Shown here: one piece after another, positions 8,349 through 16,529 of the stretch
Layout: each line of letters opens with the position of its first letter
Position numbering within the stretch: the stretch's first letter is position 1
From: Labedaea rhizosphaerae
GTDB lineage: Bacteria > Actinomycetota > Actinomycetes > Mycobacteriales > Pseudonocardiaceae
Direction: 5' to 3'
Length of the DNA: 64,000 nt
NCBI RefSeq assembly: GCF_004362825.1
Contig: NZ_SNXZ01000004.1
Span: 682,001 to 746,000 of the forward strand
The notes under the pieces: model-generated
Database searches by the model: none
Seen by the model: the letters and a program-made list of their open reading frames with translations, nothing else
What the model was told of the DNA's origin: nothing
Made by a program: the position numbers and the translations under genes

Positions 8349-8828
8349 TCAGCTGGCCAGCACCTGCGGCGACAGGATCTTCAGCATCGAGTTGGACCAC
8401 TTCATCTGGCGCAGGGTCTGCGGGTGGCACTGCTGGGCCAGCGCCAGCAGGTCGGCGTCCTTGACCGCCTGCGCACCCTGGGCGAGCAACTCCCAGTCCA
8501 GCGAGACCCCGGCCGCGCTCCGGTGCAGCCGGCGCAGGTCGGCCAGGAGCAGCAGCCCTGGCTGGGCCAGACCACGGGTCAGCTCGCTGGCCTTCTCCCG
8601 GATCGTCCCGAGTGGACCGGAGGTGGGCACGGACGTCCCGAGGTCCAGGTCGTAGCGGCGGCCGGCCTCGGCCAGGTCACGCACGTGCCGCTCCGACCAG
8701 CCGGCCAGGTCGCGGGCCACGTGGTGGATCTCGTGCTCGGCCTTGTGCCGGTCGGAGACCTTCAACAGGTCGCGCACGAGGTTCTTCTCCGCGCGGTGCA
8801 GCTCACGCAGTGCCAGTCCGATCTTCAT
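8349..8828 (-). CDS. Small helical protein coupled to the molybdoenzyme (ferritin-like?)
   Basis: A 159-residue, nearly all-helical protein with no signal peptide. It starts MKIGLALRELHRAEKNLVRDLLKVSDRHKAE (read as two helices) and contains an EHEIHHVARDL segment and several Glu/His residues spaced as in ferritin-like four-helix bundles; metal binding is only inferred. Its ATG overlaps the TGA of the molybdopterin oxidoreductase in ATGA, implying coupled expression in a fixed ratio. It may be a dedicated chaperone or accessory subunit of that enzyme. I do not recognise a named family. Confidence 0.7.
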   Translation of the reverse strand: MKIGLALRELHRAEKNLVRDLLKVSDRHKAEHEIHHVARDLAGWSERHVRDLAEAGRRYDLDLGTSVPTSGPLGTIREKASELTRGLAQPGLLLLADLRRLHRSAAGVSLDWELLAQGAQAVKDADLLALAQQCHPQTLRQMKWSNSMLKILSPQVLAS

Positions 8829-11230
8829 CGCGACGCTCCCCGCGGCTCGAGGTCTTCCAGCACTTCGGTGTCCGACCCGACCGGCCGGTGCACGGGCGGC
8901 TCGACGTCCGCCGCCGCGATCGACGCGGCGGCGGTCTTGAACAGCGGCTGCTTCGACACCGGGTCCCAGTCGGTCGGCGTGAGCTCGTTGGCGGCGCGGC
9001 CGCCGTCGCGGCCGGCCGGGTCCGCGGTGTCCCAGTAGCCGTAGTGGAACGGCAGGAACAGCACGCCCTCGCGGATGGCGGTTACGCGGGCACGCGCGTG
9101 GATCGTGCCGCGCGGCGTGGTGATCGCGGTCACGGCACCGTCCTCGATGCCGCCGCGCTTGGCGTCCTCGGCGGCGATCTCCACCCAGACCTCGGGTTCG
9201 GCGTCGTTGAGCTGGGGCACCCGGCCGGTCTTCGTGCGGGTGTGGAAGTGGTAGATCGTGCGGCCGGTGATCAGGCTGAACGGGAACCGCTCATCGGGGC
9301 ACTCGTGCGGCGGCAGGTACTCGGCCGCCTTGATCATCGCCTTGCCGTCGGGGTTCATCGCCTTGTACTCGACCGGTTCCATCGTCGCGCCGGTGACCAG
9401 GTCGCGCCCGTAGCTCTCGCAGTAGTCCGGGTCGGCGAAGAACTTGCCGTCGGCGTAGAGGCGCTCGGTCCCGTCCGGGTGCTCCTCGTTGCACGGCCAC
9501 TGGATGCCGCCGGACGTGCGCAGCTTGGCGTAGCTGAGTCCGGTGTAGTCGCACGGCCGGCCGGCCGAGGCCTGTTGCCACGCCTGGAACGCCGACTCCG
9601 CATCGTGCCACTGCGGGAAGGGGTTGCCGTCCTTGTCGCGGAAGTCCATCCGGCGGGCGTAGTCGAGGAAGATGTCCAAATCGGACCGTGCCGCGCCCGG
9701 CGGGTCGACGGCCTTGCCGGAGAAGTGCACCGTGCGGTCGGCGTTGGTGAAGGTGCCGGTCTTCTCACCCCACAGCGCAGCGGGCAGCACCACGTCGGCG
9801 AGCGCTGCGGTCTCGGTCAGGAAGGCGTCCTGCACGACCAGGAACAGCCGTTCCTGGCTGAGGATCGAGCGGATGCGGGGCAGGTCGGGCAGCGAGACCG
9901 CGGGGTTGGTGGCCGACACCCACAGCAGGCGCAGCGTGCCGTTCTCGGCGTAGCGCAGCATCTGCATCAGGTGCGTCGGCGGGCCGTAGTGCGGGATCTG
10001 GGTCGGCTCGACGTTCCACACCTCGGCCAGCTCGGCGACGTGGCTGTCGTTGGCCCAGTTGCGGAACCCGGTCAGGTCGCCGTCCGCGCCGCACTCGCGG
10101 GTGTTCTCCGCGGTGGGCTGGCCGTTCATCTGCAGCACGCCGCACCCCGGCTTGCCGAGCATGCCCCGCACGAGGTGCAGGTTGTTGACCTGCACGGCGG
10201 CGGCGGTGGCCTGGTGGGACTGGTAGAAGCCTTGCAGCACGGTGGAGGTCAGCCGCTCGGCGGTGCCGAGCAGGCGGGCCGCTTCGCGGAGCTGGTCTTC
10301 CGGCACGCCGCAGATCTCGGCCACGCGGTCCGGCGGGTAATCGGCGACCATCTCCTTCAGTTCATCGAAGCCCACCGTGGACTGTCCGATGTAGTCCTCG
10401 TCGATCCAGCCGTTGGCGATGACCTCGTGCAGCAACCCGTTCATCAGCGCGAGGTTGGTGCCGGGGATCGGGGCGAGGTGCAGGGTCGCGGCCTCGGCCA
10501 CCGGGGTCGTGCGTGGATCGACGCACAGCAGCTTGGGCGGTCGCGGCCCGGCCAGCCGGTCGAGTACGCGGGTCCACAACACCGCCTGCGTCTCCGCGAC
10601 GTTGTGCCCGAACAGGGCGATGACGTCGGCGTGGTCCACGTCGGTGTAGGAGCCCGGCTGGCCGTCGCAGCCGAAGGACTCCTTCAGCGCGGCGGCGGCG
10701 GTCGCCGTGCACAGCCGGGTGTTGCCGTCGAGGTGGTTGGTGCCCAGGCCGCCACGGGCGATGGCGGCGAGCGTGTAGTACTCCTCGGCGAACAACTGAC
10801 CGCTGGTGCAGAACCCGATCGCGCTCGGGCCCTGGTCGTCGAGCAGGCGCTTGCTGTGCGCGACGACGCGGTCCATCGCCTCCTCCCAGCTCGCCTCGAC
10901 GAGCTCGCCGTCCACCCGGACCAGCGGCGTGGTGAGCCGGTCGGGTGCGGAGTTGGCCTGCCAGCCGAAGAGGTCCTTGGGGTCGAGGCGGCCGCGGTTG
11001 ACCCGGTCGTCGCCGCGGCCGCGCACGCCGACGACCCGGCCGCCGCGCACGGCGATGTCCAGCCCGTCGCCGTTGGAGTGCAACACGGCCGCGCTGGGCA
11101 CCCACTCGTCGACGTCGGCCTCCGTCAGCCCGTCGGCCAGGCGCATGTCCACGCGGACCGGCCACGGGTCGCCGGGACCGTACGGAGTCCTTGTCCCCCA
11201 CCGGTCGCGCACCCCATCGCGGTGGCCCAC
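8825..11230 (-). CDS. Molybdopterin oxidoreductase without the N-terminal [4Fe-4S] ligands
   Basis: An 801-residue DMSO-reductase-family enzyme. The probable molybdenum ligand is Cys174 in NTRLCTATAA; FGCDGQPGSYTD, NVAETQAVLW, CVDPRTTP, GFYQSHQATAAAVQVNNLHL, QMNGQPTAENTRECGADGD and the C-terminal TGRTIYHFHTRTKTGR (MGD-binding domain) are all present. The usual C-x2-C-x3-C...C cluster near the N-terminus reads Ala48, His51, Asp55 and Asp83, so no Fe-S cluster can form there in the normal way. Start is GTG 11230 with AGGAGG about five bases upstream. No TAT signal is seen, so it is cytoplasmic. The substrate is unknown; it resembles formate dehydrogenase or assimilatory nitrate reductase alpha chains. 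Confidence 0.88.
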   Translation of the reverse strand: MGHRDGVRDRWGTRTPYGPGDPWPVRVDMRLADGLTEADVDEWVPSAAVLHSNGDGLDIAVRGGRVVGVRGRGDDRVNRGRLDPKDLFGWQANSAPDRLTTPLVRVDGELVEASWEEAMDRVVAHSKRLLDDQGPSAIGFCTSGQLFAEEYYTLAAIARGGLGTNHLDGNTRLCTATAAAALKESFGCDGQPGSYTDVDHADVIALFGHNVAETQAVLWTRVLDRLAGPRPPKLLCVDPRTTPVAEAATLHLAPIPGTNLALMNGLLHEVIANGWIDEDYIGQSTVGFDELKEMVADYPPDRVAEICGVPEDQLREAARLLGTAERLTSTVLQGFYQSHQATAAAVQVNNLHLVRGMLGKPGCGVLQMNGQPTAENTRECGADGDLTGFRNWANDSHVAELAEVWNVEPTQIPHYGPPTHLMQMLRYAENGTLRLLWVSATNPAVSLPDLPRIRSILSQERLFLVVQDAFLTETAALADVVLPAALWGEKTGTFTNADRTVHFSGKAVDPPGAARSDLDIFLDYARRMDFRDKDGNPFPQWHDAESAFQAWQQASAGRPCDYTGLSYAKLRTSGGIQWPCNEEHPDGTERLYADGKFFADPDYCESYGRDLVTGATMEPVEYKAMNPDGKAMIKAAEYLPPHECPDERFPFSLITGRTIYHFHTRTKTGRVPQLNDAEPEVWVEIAAEDAKRGGIEDGAVTAITTPRGTIHARARVTAIREGVLFLPFHYGYWDTADPAGRDGGRAANELTPTDWDPVSKQPLFKTAAASIAAADVEPPVHRPVGSDTEVLEDLEPRGASR

Positions 11231-11268
11231 CCCGACCTCCTCGCTCGGCTGTCTCTGGGGTCCCGGCT

Positions 11269-11300
11269 ACCCCGTTCGGCGCATCGGCAATCGCCGGGGT
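11269..11300 (-). terminator. Weak hairpin between hemerythrin and molybdoenzyme genes
   Basis: ACCCCG (11269-11274) pairs with CGGGGT (11295-11300), with inner GGCG/CGCC pairing. It lies between two minus-strand genes, just upstream of the hemerythrin gene. No T-run follows, so it may be a weak attenuator. Confidence 0.3.
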
Positions 11301-11304
11301 GCGC

Positions 11305-11871
11305 TCAGTGTTTGCGTCCGGTCAGGGCATCGCGGATCTTGTCGATGAGGCCGACGCCGGGCCCGAGGATCTTGTTGGCCGGTGGCTTGTCCGGCCCCGC
11401 GGGGTGCGGTCGGGTCGGCGCCATCTTCTTGGCCTGCACCACCTTCGCGCCGAGGTCGTCGAGTTGCTCGGGCGTGCACGCCGTGCGGAGCATGGGCAGC
11501 AGGTGCTGCTCCTCCTCCTCGATGTGGTGGCGGACGTCGGCCATCAGCTCGCGCAGCTTCATGTCGAACTGGGGGTCCGTGGGTTCGAGGCCCTCGACGT
11601 CCTTCATCAGCCGCTCGGCCGCGGCGTGCTCCTCGAGTTCGTGGTCGGCGATCTGGTCGCCGTCGGGCAGCGCCTCGCGCGCGGCCGGGTACATGTACTG
11701 CTCCTCGGCCACGGAGTGCCGGACCAGCTCGGCGATCACGTGGTCGGCGAGGTCGCGGCGGTGCTCGGGCGTGCCCGCCCCGGACTCCAGTTCGGTGAAC
11801 ACCTGCTCGACGGCGCGGTGGTCGGCGATGATGACGTCGATGAGGTTGTGGTTGTCGCCTTGAGTCGTCAT
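11305..11871 (-). CDS. Hemerythrin HHE domain protein
   Basis: A 188-residue protein with an HHE cation-binding four-helix bundle in residues about 10-145. Metal-ligand motifs in order are IIADHRAVEQVF, EEQYMYPAAREAL, HELEEHAAAERLM and HHIEEEEQHLLPML. Such domains bind a di-iron centre and have been linked to oxygen, nitric oxide or iron handling. The tail (KKMAPTRPHPAGPDKPPANKILG) is basic and disordered. ATG at 11871 was chosen because MTTQGDNHNLIDVI starts the domain directly. It lies downstream of nothing on its strand but directly upstream of the molybdoenzyme, which is consistent with a shared redox function. Confidence 0.85.
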   Translation of the reverse strand: MTTQGDNHNLIDVIIADHRAVEQVFTELESGAGTPEHRRDLADHVIAELVRHSVAEEQYMYPAAREALPDGDQIADHELEEHAAAERLMKDVEGLEPTDPQFDMKLRELMADVRHHIEEEEQHLLPMLRTACTPEQLDDLGAKVVQAKKMAPTRPHPAGPDKPPANKILGPGVGLIDKIRDALTGRKH

Positions 11872-11919
11872 GCCCCCGCGACTACCCACCTGAGGCCGGT
11901 CCACACGCCGGCCCTGGCA

Positions 11920-12234
11920 TCACGATTGGTGCAGGTCGGCGTGGCAGTCGGCGATCGTGCGGGCCAGGTCGACCAGCTTCACGTTGAGTTCCTGCGAGGT
12001 CTCGCGGAGCAACGTGAACGCCTGCTCGGCGTCGATGCCCTGCCGGTTCATCAGGATGCCCTTGGCCTGCCCGATGACGTCACGGGTGTCGATGGCGCGC
12101 AGCAGCTGGGTCTGGTGCGCGTCGGCGGTTTCGGCGGCGTGGGCGTGGGCCAGGGCGAGCGAGGCATGGGTGGCCAGCAGCAACGCCGCGTTGTGGTCGA
12201 CCGCGGTGAAACCGTCCGGCTGCCGCGAGTACAT
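11920..12234 (-). pseudogene. ANTAR domain remnant with truncated GAF (3' half of a broken gene)
   Basis: The last 104 codons of a GAF-ANTAR protein: the end of a GAF domain (LSGALTMYSRQPDGFTAVDH, ALLLATHASLALAHAHA) followed by a complete ANTAR RNA-binding domain (LLRAIDTRDVIGQAKGILMNR, then DAEQAFTLLRETSQELNVKLVDLA). It is in a different frame from the STAS-GAF gene upstream, and roughly 45 residues of GAF core are missing between them. The ATG at 12234 could still give a bare ANTAR protein. ANTAR domains bind paired hairpins in RNA as antiterminators. Confidence 0.65.
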
Positions 12235-12256
12235 GGTCAGCGCGCCCGAGAGCCGG

Positions 12257-12847
12257 TCACGGCCGCTCGGTCTCGACCGGAGTGGACAACTCGCCGCCCG
12301 GCGCACGCAACGTCACGCTGACGAGGTCCGCGCCGTGCACCGCGAGGGTGGCCGCGTCGATCACCTGCCGCAGCGCCGCGCTCAGGCACGTCGTGTCGAG
12401 CAGGGTCCGGGCCAGCTTGTCGAACTGCTCGACCAGGACGCCGAGGTCCTCGCGGTCCTGGCGGCGCCCCAGCTCACCGACCGTGCGCATGGTGGTGAGC
12501 GAGGCCAGCGCTTCGCCGAACACCGCGAAGCGCGGCATGGTTCTTCGTGGGTCGGCGACGTCCATCACCTGGGCCACAACGCTTCCGGGCTCGACCACGA
12601 GGTGGACCGGCACGTCACGGGCCGCGGCCGCCCGGCCGAAGTCGAGCAACACCCCCGCGCCGACGCTGGTCAGCGCGACCACCTCACGCAGGTCGACCAC
12701 GAGCAGACCCGGCGCCGGGCGCGCGGCCGGCGAGCCTTGCAACGACTCGGCCGCGGCGGTCGCGGTCTGTTCGGTCAACTCGCCGTTGAGGTGCACCACC
12801 ACTGCTTCGCGCAGCACCAGGTGTTCGGCCGCCGGCCGGCCCGCCAT
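12257..12847 (-). pseudogene. STAS domain plus truncated GAF (5' half of a broken regulator)
   Basis: A 196-codon frame starting at ATG 12847 behind GAGGCGGGG. Residues 1-110 are a STAS anti-sigma-antagonist-like domain (AVVVHLNGELTEQTATAAAES, LLVVDLREVVALTSVGAGVLLDF). From residue 130 a GAF domain begins (DKLARTLLDTTCLSAALRQVID, ADLVSVTLRAPGGELSTPVE) but stops at TGA 12259-12257 after its first strands. The rest of GAF and an ANTAR domain continue in another frame downstream. STAS-GAF-ANTAR fusions are known actinobacterial regulators, so I read this as one gene damaged by an internal deletion with frame change. The STAS part could still work alone. Confidence 0.65.
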
Positions 12848-12939
12848 CCCCGCCTCCCACGTCCGCCCCTGAAACGCGCACGGTCACGTCTCCCGCTGCT
12901 GAGATACCGCAGCCGGCACACCATGTCCAGCGCTGGGAA

Positions 12940-14010
12940 TCACGCGATCGAGGGGATTTGCTGGGTCGCGCAATGGATGTTGCCGCCGCCGAGGAGCAGT
13001 TCGCGGGTGTCGAGCGGGACGACGGTGCGGTCGGGGAAGAGGCGGCCCAGGATCGCGGCGGCCTCGGCGTCGGTTTCCGGGTCGAGCAACGGCATGAGGA
13101 CGTGCCCGTTGGCCAGGTAGTAGTTGCAGTAGGACGCGGGGATGCGGGTGGGCGGCAGCTGACCGGCCGGGGTGCGATCGAGGCCGTCCAGTTCCTCGTC
13201 GCTGGGGTGGCGCGGGCGCGGGAGCGGCAGCTTCTCGACCCGGAGCCGACGCCCACACGCGTCGGTCGCGCCGGTGAGGGCCTCGAAGGCCTGGGCGCAG
13301 CGGGCGTGCTGCGGGTCGGCGGGATCGTCGGTCCAGGCCAGGACGAGCACGCCCGGCTCGACGAACGCGGCCACGTTGTCGATGTGCGCGGTCGGGTCGT
13401 CGACGAGGCCGTGCTCGAGCCAGAGCACCGTGCGCACGCCGAGGTATTCGCCGAGCGCGGCGTCGATTTCCGCGCGGGACAGCCGCGGGTTGCGGTCGAT
13501 CATCGCCTCGGCGGTGACCAGGCCGGTGCCGTCGCCGTCCACGTGGAACGCGCCGCCTTCGGTGATCAGCGGGACGCGGTAGCGGTCGGTGCGGGTGAGG
13601 TCGAGGACCTTGCCGGCGTAGCGGTCGTCGACCTGCCAGTACGGGTAGCGGCGCCGGTAGCCGTCGAAGCCGAAGTCGACGCCGCGCCTGCGGCCGTGGG
13701 CGTCCAGCACGAAGGTGGGCGCGACATCGCGGGCCCAGGCAAGCCAACTGGCCGTCTCGACGACCCGGAGCCGTCCGTCCAAAGTGGAGCGCGCGTTGGC
13801 GTACTGGGCATCGCTGACCGTCACGGTGACCGCTTCGCCGGTGTCGGCGATCGCGTTGGCCAGGGTGGCCACGGCGCGTTGCGCGGGACGGGCGCCGAGG
13901 CGCCAGGCGTAACCGTTCTCCGGCCAGGCGAGCCAGCATCCGTCGTGCCGGTCGCGCTCGGCGGGCATCGCGAAGCCGTCGGCCGCCGGCGTGCCGGGCA
14001 GCGTGTTCAC
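12940..14010 (-). CDS. Agmatine deiminase family protein
   Basis: A 356-residue guanidino-modifying enzyme (peptidyl-arginine deiminase-type fold), turning agmatine into N-carbamoylputrescine in characterised members. Motifs: MPAERDRHDGCWLAWPENG near the N-terminus, WLAWARDVAPTFVLDAHG (substrate Asp), GGAFHVDGDGTG, HGLVDDPTAHIDNVAAFV with the catalytic His, and GGGNIHCATQQIPS with the nucleophile Cys347 close to the C-terminus. Start is GTG 14010, which overlaps the stop of the VC0807-like gene in GTGA, so the two are coupled. Both are under the double palindrome recognised, presumably, by the divergent TetR protein. Confidence 0.87.
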   Translation of the reverse strand: MNTLPGTPAADGFAMPAERDRHDGCWLAWPENGYAWRLGARPAQRAVATLANAIADTGEAVTVTVSDAQYANARSTLDGRLRVVETASWLAWARDVAPTFVLDAHGRRRGVDFGFDGYRRRYPYWQVDDRYAGKVLDLTRTDRYRVPLITEGGAFHVDGDGTGLVTAEAMIDRNPRLSRAEIDAALGEYLGVRTVLWLEHGLVDDPTAHIDNVAAFVEPGVLVLAWTDDPADPQHARCAQAFEALTGATDACGRRLRVEKLPLPRPRHPSDEELDGLDRTPAGQLPPTRIPASYCNYYLANGHVLMPLLDPETDAEAAAILGRLFPDRTVVPLDTRELLLGGGNIHCATQQIPSIA

Positions 14011-14591
14011 CAGGCCGCCACAGCGTGCGGGGCCCCGAGCCGGGTGCCGCGGCGGCGGTACCAGACCATCCACCCGACGACCAGCGGCAGCACCACGAAC
14101 TCGACCGCGGGCGACAGCCCGGCGGTGACGTCGAGGGGCAGCACCGCCACCATCACCAGCCGGAGCGCCGCCTCGGCGACCAGCGCGAGGCCGAGCACGA
14201 CGGTCTGGACGCGGTGCTTGCGCAGGGCCGGGCCGTCGATGCGCGTGCCGTGCAGGCGGCGGGCCAGGTAGGCCGTCGCCGGGAGCGCGGTGAGCAGGCT
14301 GGCGAGGAACACCAGCCCGGCCAGGCCGCTGGTGAGCGGGTCGCGGGCCAGCAGCACGCGGGGGTTGGCGGTGCACGCGGCGACCCCCAGCATCACCGCG
14401 TACATGCCGACCATGAATGCGGCCAGCCCGTCGACCCGCCGGTCGAGGGCGATCGTGACGAGCAGCCACAACCCGGCCACCACGGTCGCCCCGATCAGCG
14501 CGGGCACGGTGGGCACGCCGGACAGCAGCAGGCCGTAGTACGCGAGCGGGGACACGCCCAGGTCCAGGCCCAGCCGCAGGACTCGCTTCAT
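14007..14591 (-). CDS. VC0807 family membrane protein
   Basis: A 194-residue integral membrane protein with about six hydrophobic segments. It opens MKRVLRLGLDLGVSPLAYYGLLLSG and has RRVDGLAAFMVGMYAVMLGVA, PRVLLARDPLTSGLAGLVFLASLL, features of the VC0807 family of unknown function. It is the first gene of a two-gene transcript with agmatine deiminase, divergent from a TetR regulator, and its ATG is 15 bp from the nearer operator copy. A link to polyamine or guanidino-compound transport is an inference from this pairing alone. Confidence 0.8.
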   Translation of the reverse strand: MKRVLRLGLDLGVSPLAYYGLLLSGVPTVPALIGATVVAGLWLLVTIALDRRVDGLAAFMVGMYAVMLGVAACTANPRVLLARDPLTSGLAGLVFLASLLTALPATAYLARRLHGTRIDGPALRKHRVQTVVLGLALVAEAALRLVMVAVLPLDVTAGLSPAVEFVVLPLVVGWMVWYRRRGTRLGAPHAVAAW

Positions 14592-14605
14592 CGTCGATCC
14601 CTTCG

Positions 14606-14647
14606 TATCACGGGTGTGATAAATCCGAATGTATCACAGCTGTGATA
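14606..14647. promoter_or_regulatory. Two 16-bp palindromes, operators of the divergent TetR/VC0807 promoter
   Basis: TATCACGGGTGTGATA (14606-14621) and the perfect palindrome TATCACAGCTGTGATA (14632-14647) share the arms TATCAC/GTGATA and lie 26 bp apart centre to centre. They fill the 66-bp gap between the TetR gene (GTG 14658) and the VC0807-like gene (ATG 14591). This is the layout expected of a self-regulating TetR repressor. Confidence 0.75.
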
Positions 14648-14657
14648 GAACGGGCTC

Positions 14658-15245
14658 GTGCCCAAGAAGGTGGATGCCGAAGCCCGTCGGCGCGAAGTCG
14701 TCGAGGCCCTGTTCCGGGTGGCCGTGCGCGAGGGGCTGGCCCGCGCGTCCCTGCGCACGGTGGCCGACGAGGCGCAGCTCAACATCGGCTCGCTGCGGCA
14801 CTACTTCGACAGCCAGCTGGAACTGATGCGTTTCGCGATGCGGGCGATGCTCGACCGGGTCGCCGCGCGGGTCCAGGCCCGCCTGGACCGGCTCGACCCC
14901 GCCGAACAGCGCGACGAACGCGTCCGCGACGCCGTCGCCCTGCTCGCCGAACTGCTGCCCCTGGACGAGACCAGGCGCGACGAGGTCACGGTCTTCGTCG
15001 ACTTCGCCGCCCTGTCCCGGACCAACCCCGACCTGCGCGACCTGGCCGCCGAGGCCGCCGCGGGCACCCGGGGTGCCGCGCGTGCGGTGCTCGCCCACGT
15101 CACCGGGACGGCACCGTCCACAACGGAGGTCGAGCGGCTGACGTCCTTGGTGGACGGTCTCGGCCTCAACGCCGTGCTGCACCCCGACCTGGTCAGCTCC
15201 GCCGATGCCGAACGCGTCCTGACCGCCCACCTGACCAGCCGCTAG
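14658..15245 (+). CDS. TetR family regulator of the VC0807/agmatine deiminase genes
   Basis: A 195-residue TetR protein: HTH in residues 10-55 (RREVVEALFRVAVREGLARASLRTV, then QLNIGSLRHYFDSQLEL) and a TetR_C_6/BetI-like helical C-terminal domain (EVTVFVDFAALSRTNPDLRDLA, VDGLGLNAVLHPDLVS). That C-terminal class is common in repressors that sense small metabolites such as choline or polyamines. Start GTG 14658 gives MPKKVDAEARRREV. It is divergent from the genes it probably controls, with two palindromic operators between. Confidence 0.85.
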   Translation: MPKKVDAEARRREVVEALFRVAVREGLARASLRTVADEAQLNIGSLRHYFDSQLELMRFAMRAMLDRVAARVQARLDRLDPAEQRDERVRDAVALLAELLPLDETRRDEVTVFVDFAALSRTNPDLRDLAAEAAAGTRGAARAVLAHVTGTAPSTTEVERLTSLVDGLGLNAVLHPDLVSSADAERVLTAHLTSR

Positions 15246-15251
15246 TCCCCC

Positions 15252-15440
15252 GGGCGTGTCCCACATTCAGCGCAGGCGTGTCCCACACTCAGCGCGGGCG
15301 TGTCCCCCACTCCGCGCGGGTGTGTCCCACACTCGGCGCTGCCGTCACCCGCCTGAATTTGGGACACACCCCGCGCGAATGTGGGACACACCCAGCCGGA
15401 ACGGGGGACACGCCCAGCGCGAGTGTGGGACACGCCCGGG
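15252..15440. repeat. Palindromic array of a 22-bp repeat (4 direct + 4 inverted copies)
   Basis: Four copies with the core CGTGTCCCAC start (at the G of GTGTCCC) at 15256, 15278, 15300 and 15322, exactly 22 bp apart. After a 30-bp centre, four copies in the opposite orientation end at 15367, 15389, 15411 and 15433, again exactly 22 bp apart. Consensus begins GTGTCCCACAYTC followed by a variable GC-rich stretch ending GGGC or GGGT. The whole forms two roughly 80-bp complementary arms. It lies between the convergent stops of the TetR gene and the NlpC/P60 gene. The same unit forms a 12-copy array at 38228. Confidence 0.9.
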
Positions 15441-15470
15441 GCGGGGCGGGTGGGCGGGGCGTTAGGGGTG

Positions 15471-16529
15471 TCAGGCGACGCGTTTGGCGCCGACGAAGTC
15501 GGAGCGCTCGAAGACGGCGATCTTGACCGGCACGCCGGTGGTCGAGGCGTGCACCATCTTGCCGTCGCCGATGTACATGGCGACGTGGTGGATGGTGGCC
15601 GGGCTGCTGCCGAAGAAGAGCAGGTCGCCGGGCTGCAACTGGTCCCGGCTGACCGGGGTGCCGACGGAGTACTGCGAACGGCTGGTGCGCGGCAGCGTGA
15701 TGCCCGCCTTGCCGTAGGAGTACAGCATCAGCCCCGAGCAGTCGAAGCTGTCCGGGCCGGTGGCGCCCCACACGTACGGGTCGCCGATCTGGGCGAGGGC
15801 GGTCTGCATGGCCACACCGGCGGCGCCCGGCGGCGGGATGAAGTACGACGGGTCGAAGTTCCCGCCGTTGAGGGTGTCGCGGTCGGTGCCGGACAGGCGG
15901 CTGTAGGCGTCCCGGATCTTGTTGACCTGGGTGATCAGCGCCTTCTTCTTCTGCGTGATCTGGTTGACCAGGTTCTGCGCCGTGGTCTTGGCCGTCGCGG
16001 CGCGGCGCTGCGCGTCCGCGGTCAGGTTGCGGCCCTGTTCGGCCTCGTTCACCGCGCCCTGCAGGCCTTCCAGCACCTTGGCGTTGCCGCTGGCCAGCAC
16101 GTTCAACGCCGACGCGCGGTCGAGGAAGTCCTGCGCGTTGGTCCCGGTGAACAACGCCGAGAGCTGGTTGAACCGGGCACCTTCGAACGAGGCACCGGCG
16201 AGCTGGTCGACCTGACCGCGGAACTCGTTCTCGCGCCGGCCCGCGTCCTGGAGCATGGTCTTGGCTTTGGCGAGGTCGCCGTTGGCCTTGGTCAGGTCGG
16301 TCTGGCGCTGCTTGAGGTCTTCCTTGGCCTGCTGGAGGTCCTCGTTGACGATCTCCGTCTGCTTCGTCAGCTCCTGGTACTGCTTCAACGCCTCCGACGC
16401 GGTCTTCGGCGGCGGCGGGCTGGTCGTCGGGTCCGCCAGCGCGGGCATCGGGGAAAGGCTGACGACCGCGGTCACGGCACCGGCCGTGAGCACGCGCCGG
16501 ATGGAACGCTTGAGTCGTTGGGACGCCAC
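15471..16529 (-). CDS. Secreted NlpC/P60 peptidoglycan endopeptidase with coiled coil
   Basis: A 352-residue exported protein. Residues 1-36 are a signal peptide (LKRSIRRVLTAGAVTAVVSLSP...ALADP). Residues about 45-230 are a long coiled coil (KTASEALKQYQELTKQTEIV onward), as in RipA-type hydrolases that are held inactive until partnered. Residues 245-352 are NlpC/P60, with catalytic Cys264 in DSFDCSGLMLY, His315 in HHVAMYIG and the third position in MVHAS. It cuts the peptide stem of peptidoglycan in characterised relatives and acts in cell separation. Start GTG 16529 gives VASQRLKRSIRRV; an upstream in-frame extension lacks sense as a signal peptide. Confidence 0.88.
   Translation of the reverse strand: MASQRLKRSIRRVLTAGAVTAVVSLSPMPALADPTTSPPPPKTASEALKQYQELTKQTEIVNEDLQQAKEDLKQRQTDLTKANGDLAKAKTMLQDAGRRENEFRGQVDQLAGASFEGARFNQLSALFTGTNAQDFLDRASALNVLASGNAKVLEGLQGAVNEAEQGRNLTADAQRRAATAKTTAQNLVNQITQKKKALITQVNKIRDAYSRLSGTDRDTLNGGNFDPSYFIPPPGAAGVAMQTALAQIGDPYVWGATGPDSFDCSGLMLYSYGKAGITLPRTSRSQYSVGTPVSRDQLQPGDLLFFGSSPATIHHVAMYIGDGKMVHASTTGVPVKIAVFERSDFVGAKRVA

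Noticed and set aside
8612-11863. Open frame of 1083 codons opposite the molybdoenzyme
   Set aside because: Shadow frame; the minus strand carries the full molybdopterin oxidoreductase with a good ribosome site.
12940-14469. N-terminally extended agmatine deiminase (509 codons)
   Set aside because: The extra 150 codons are the antisense-type shadow of the VC0807 gene in another frame; GTG 14010 in a GTGA overlap gives the normal family length.
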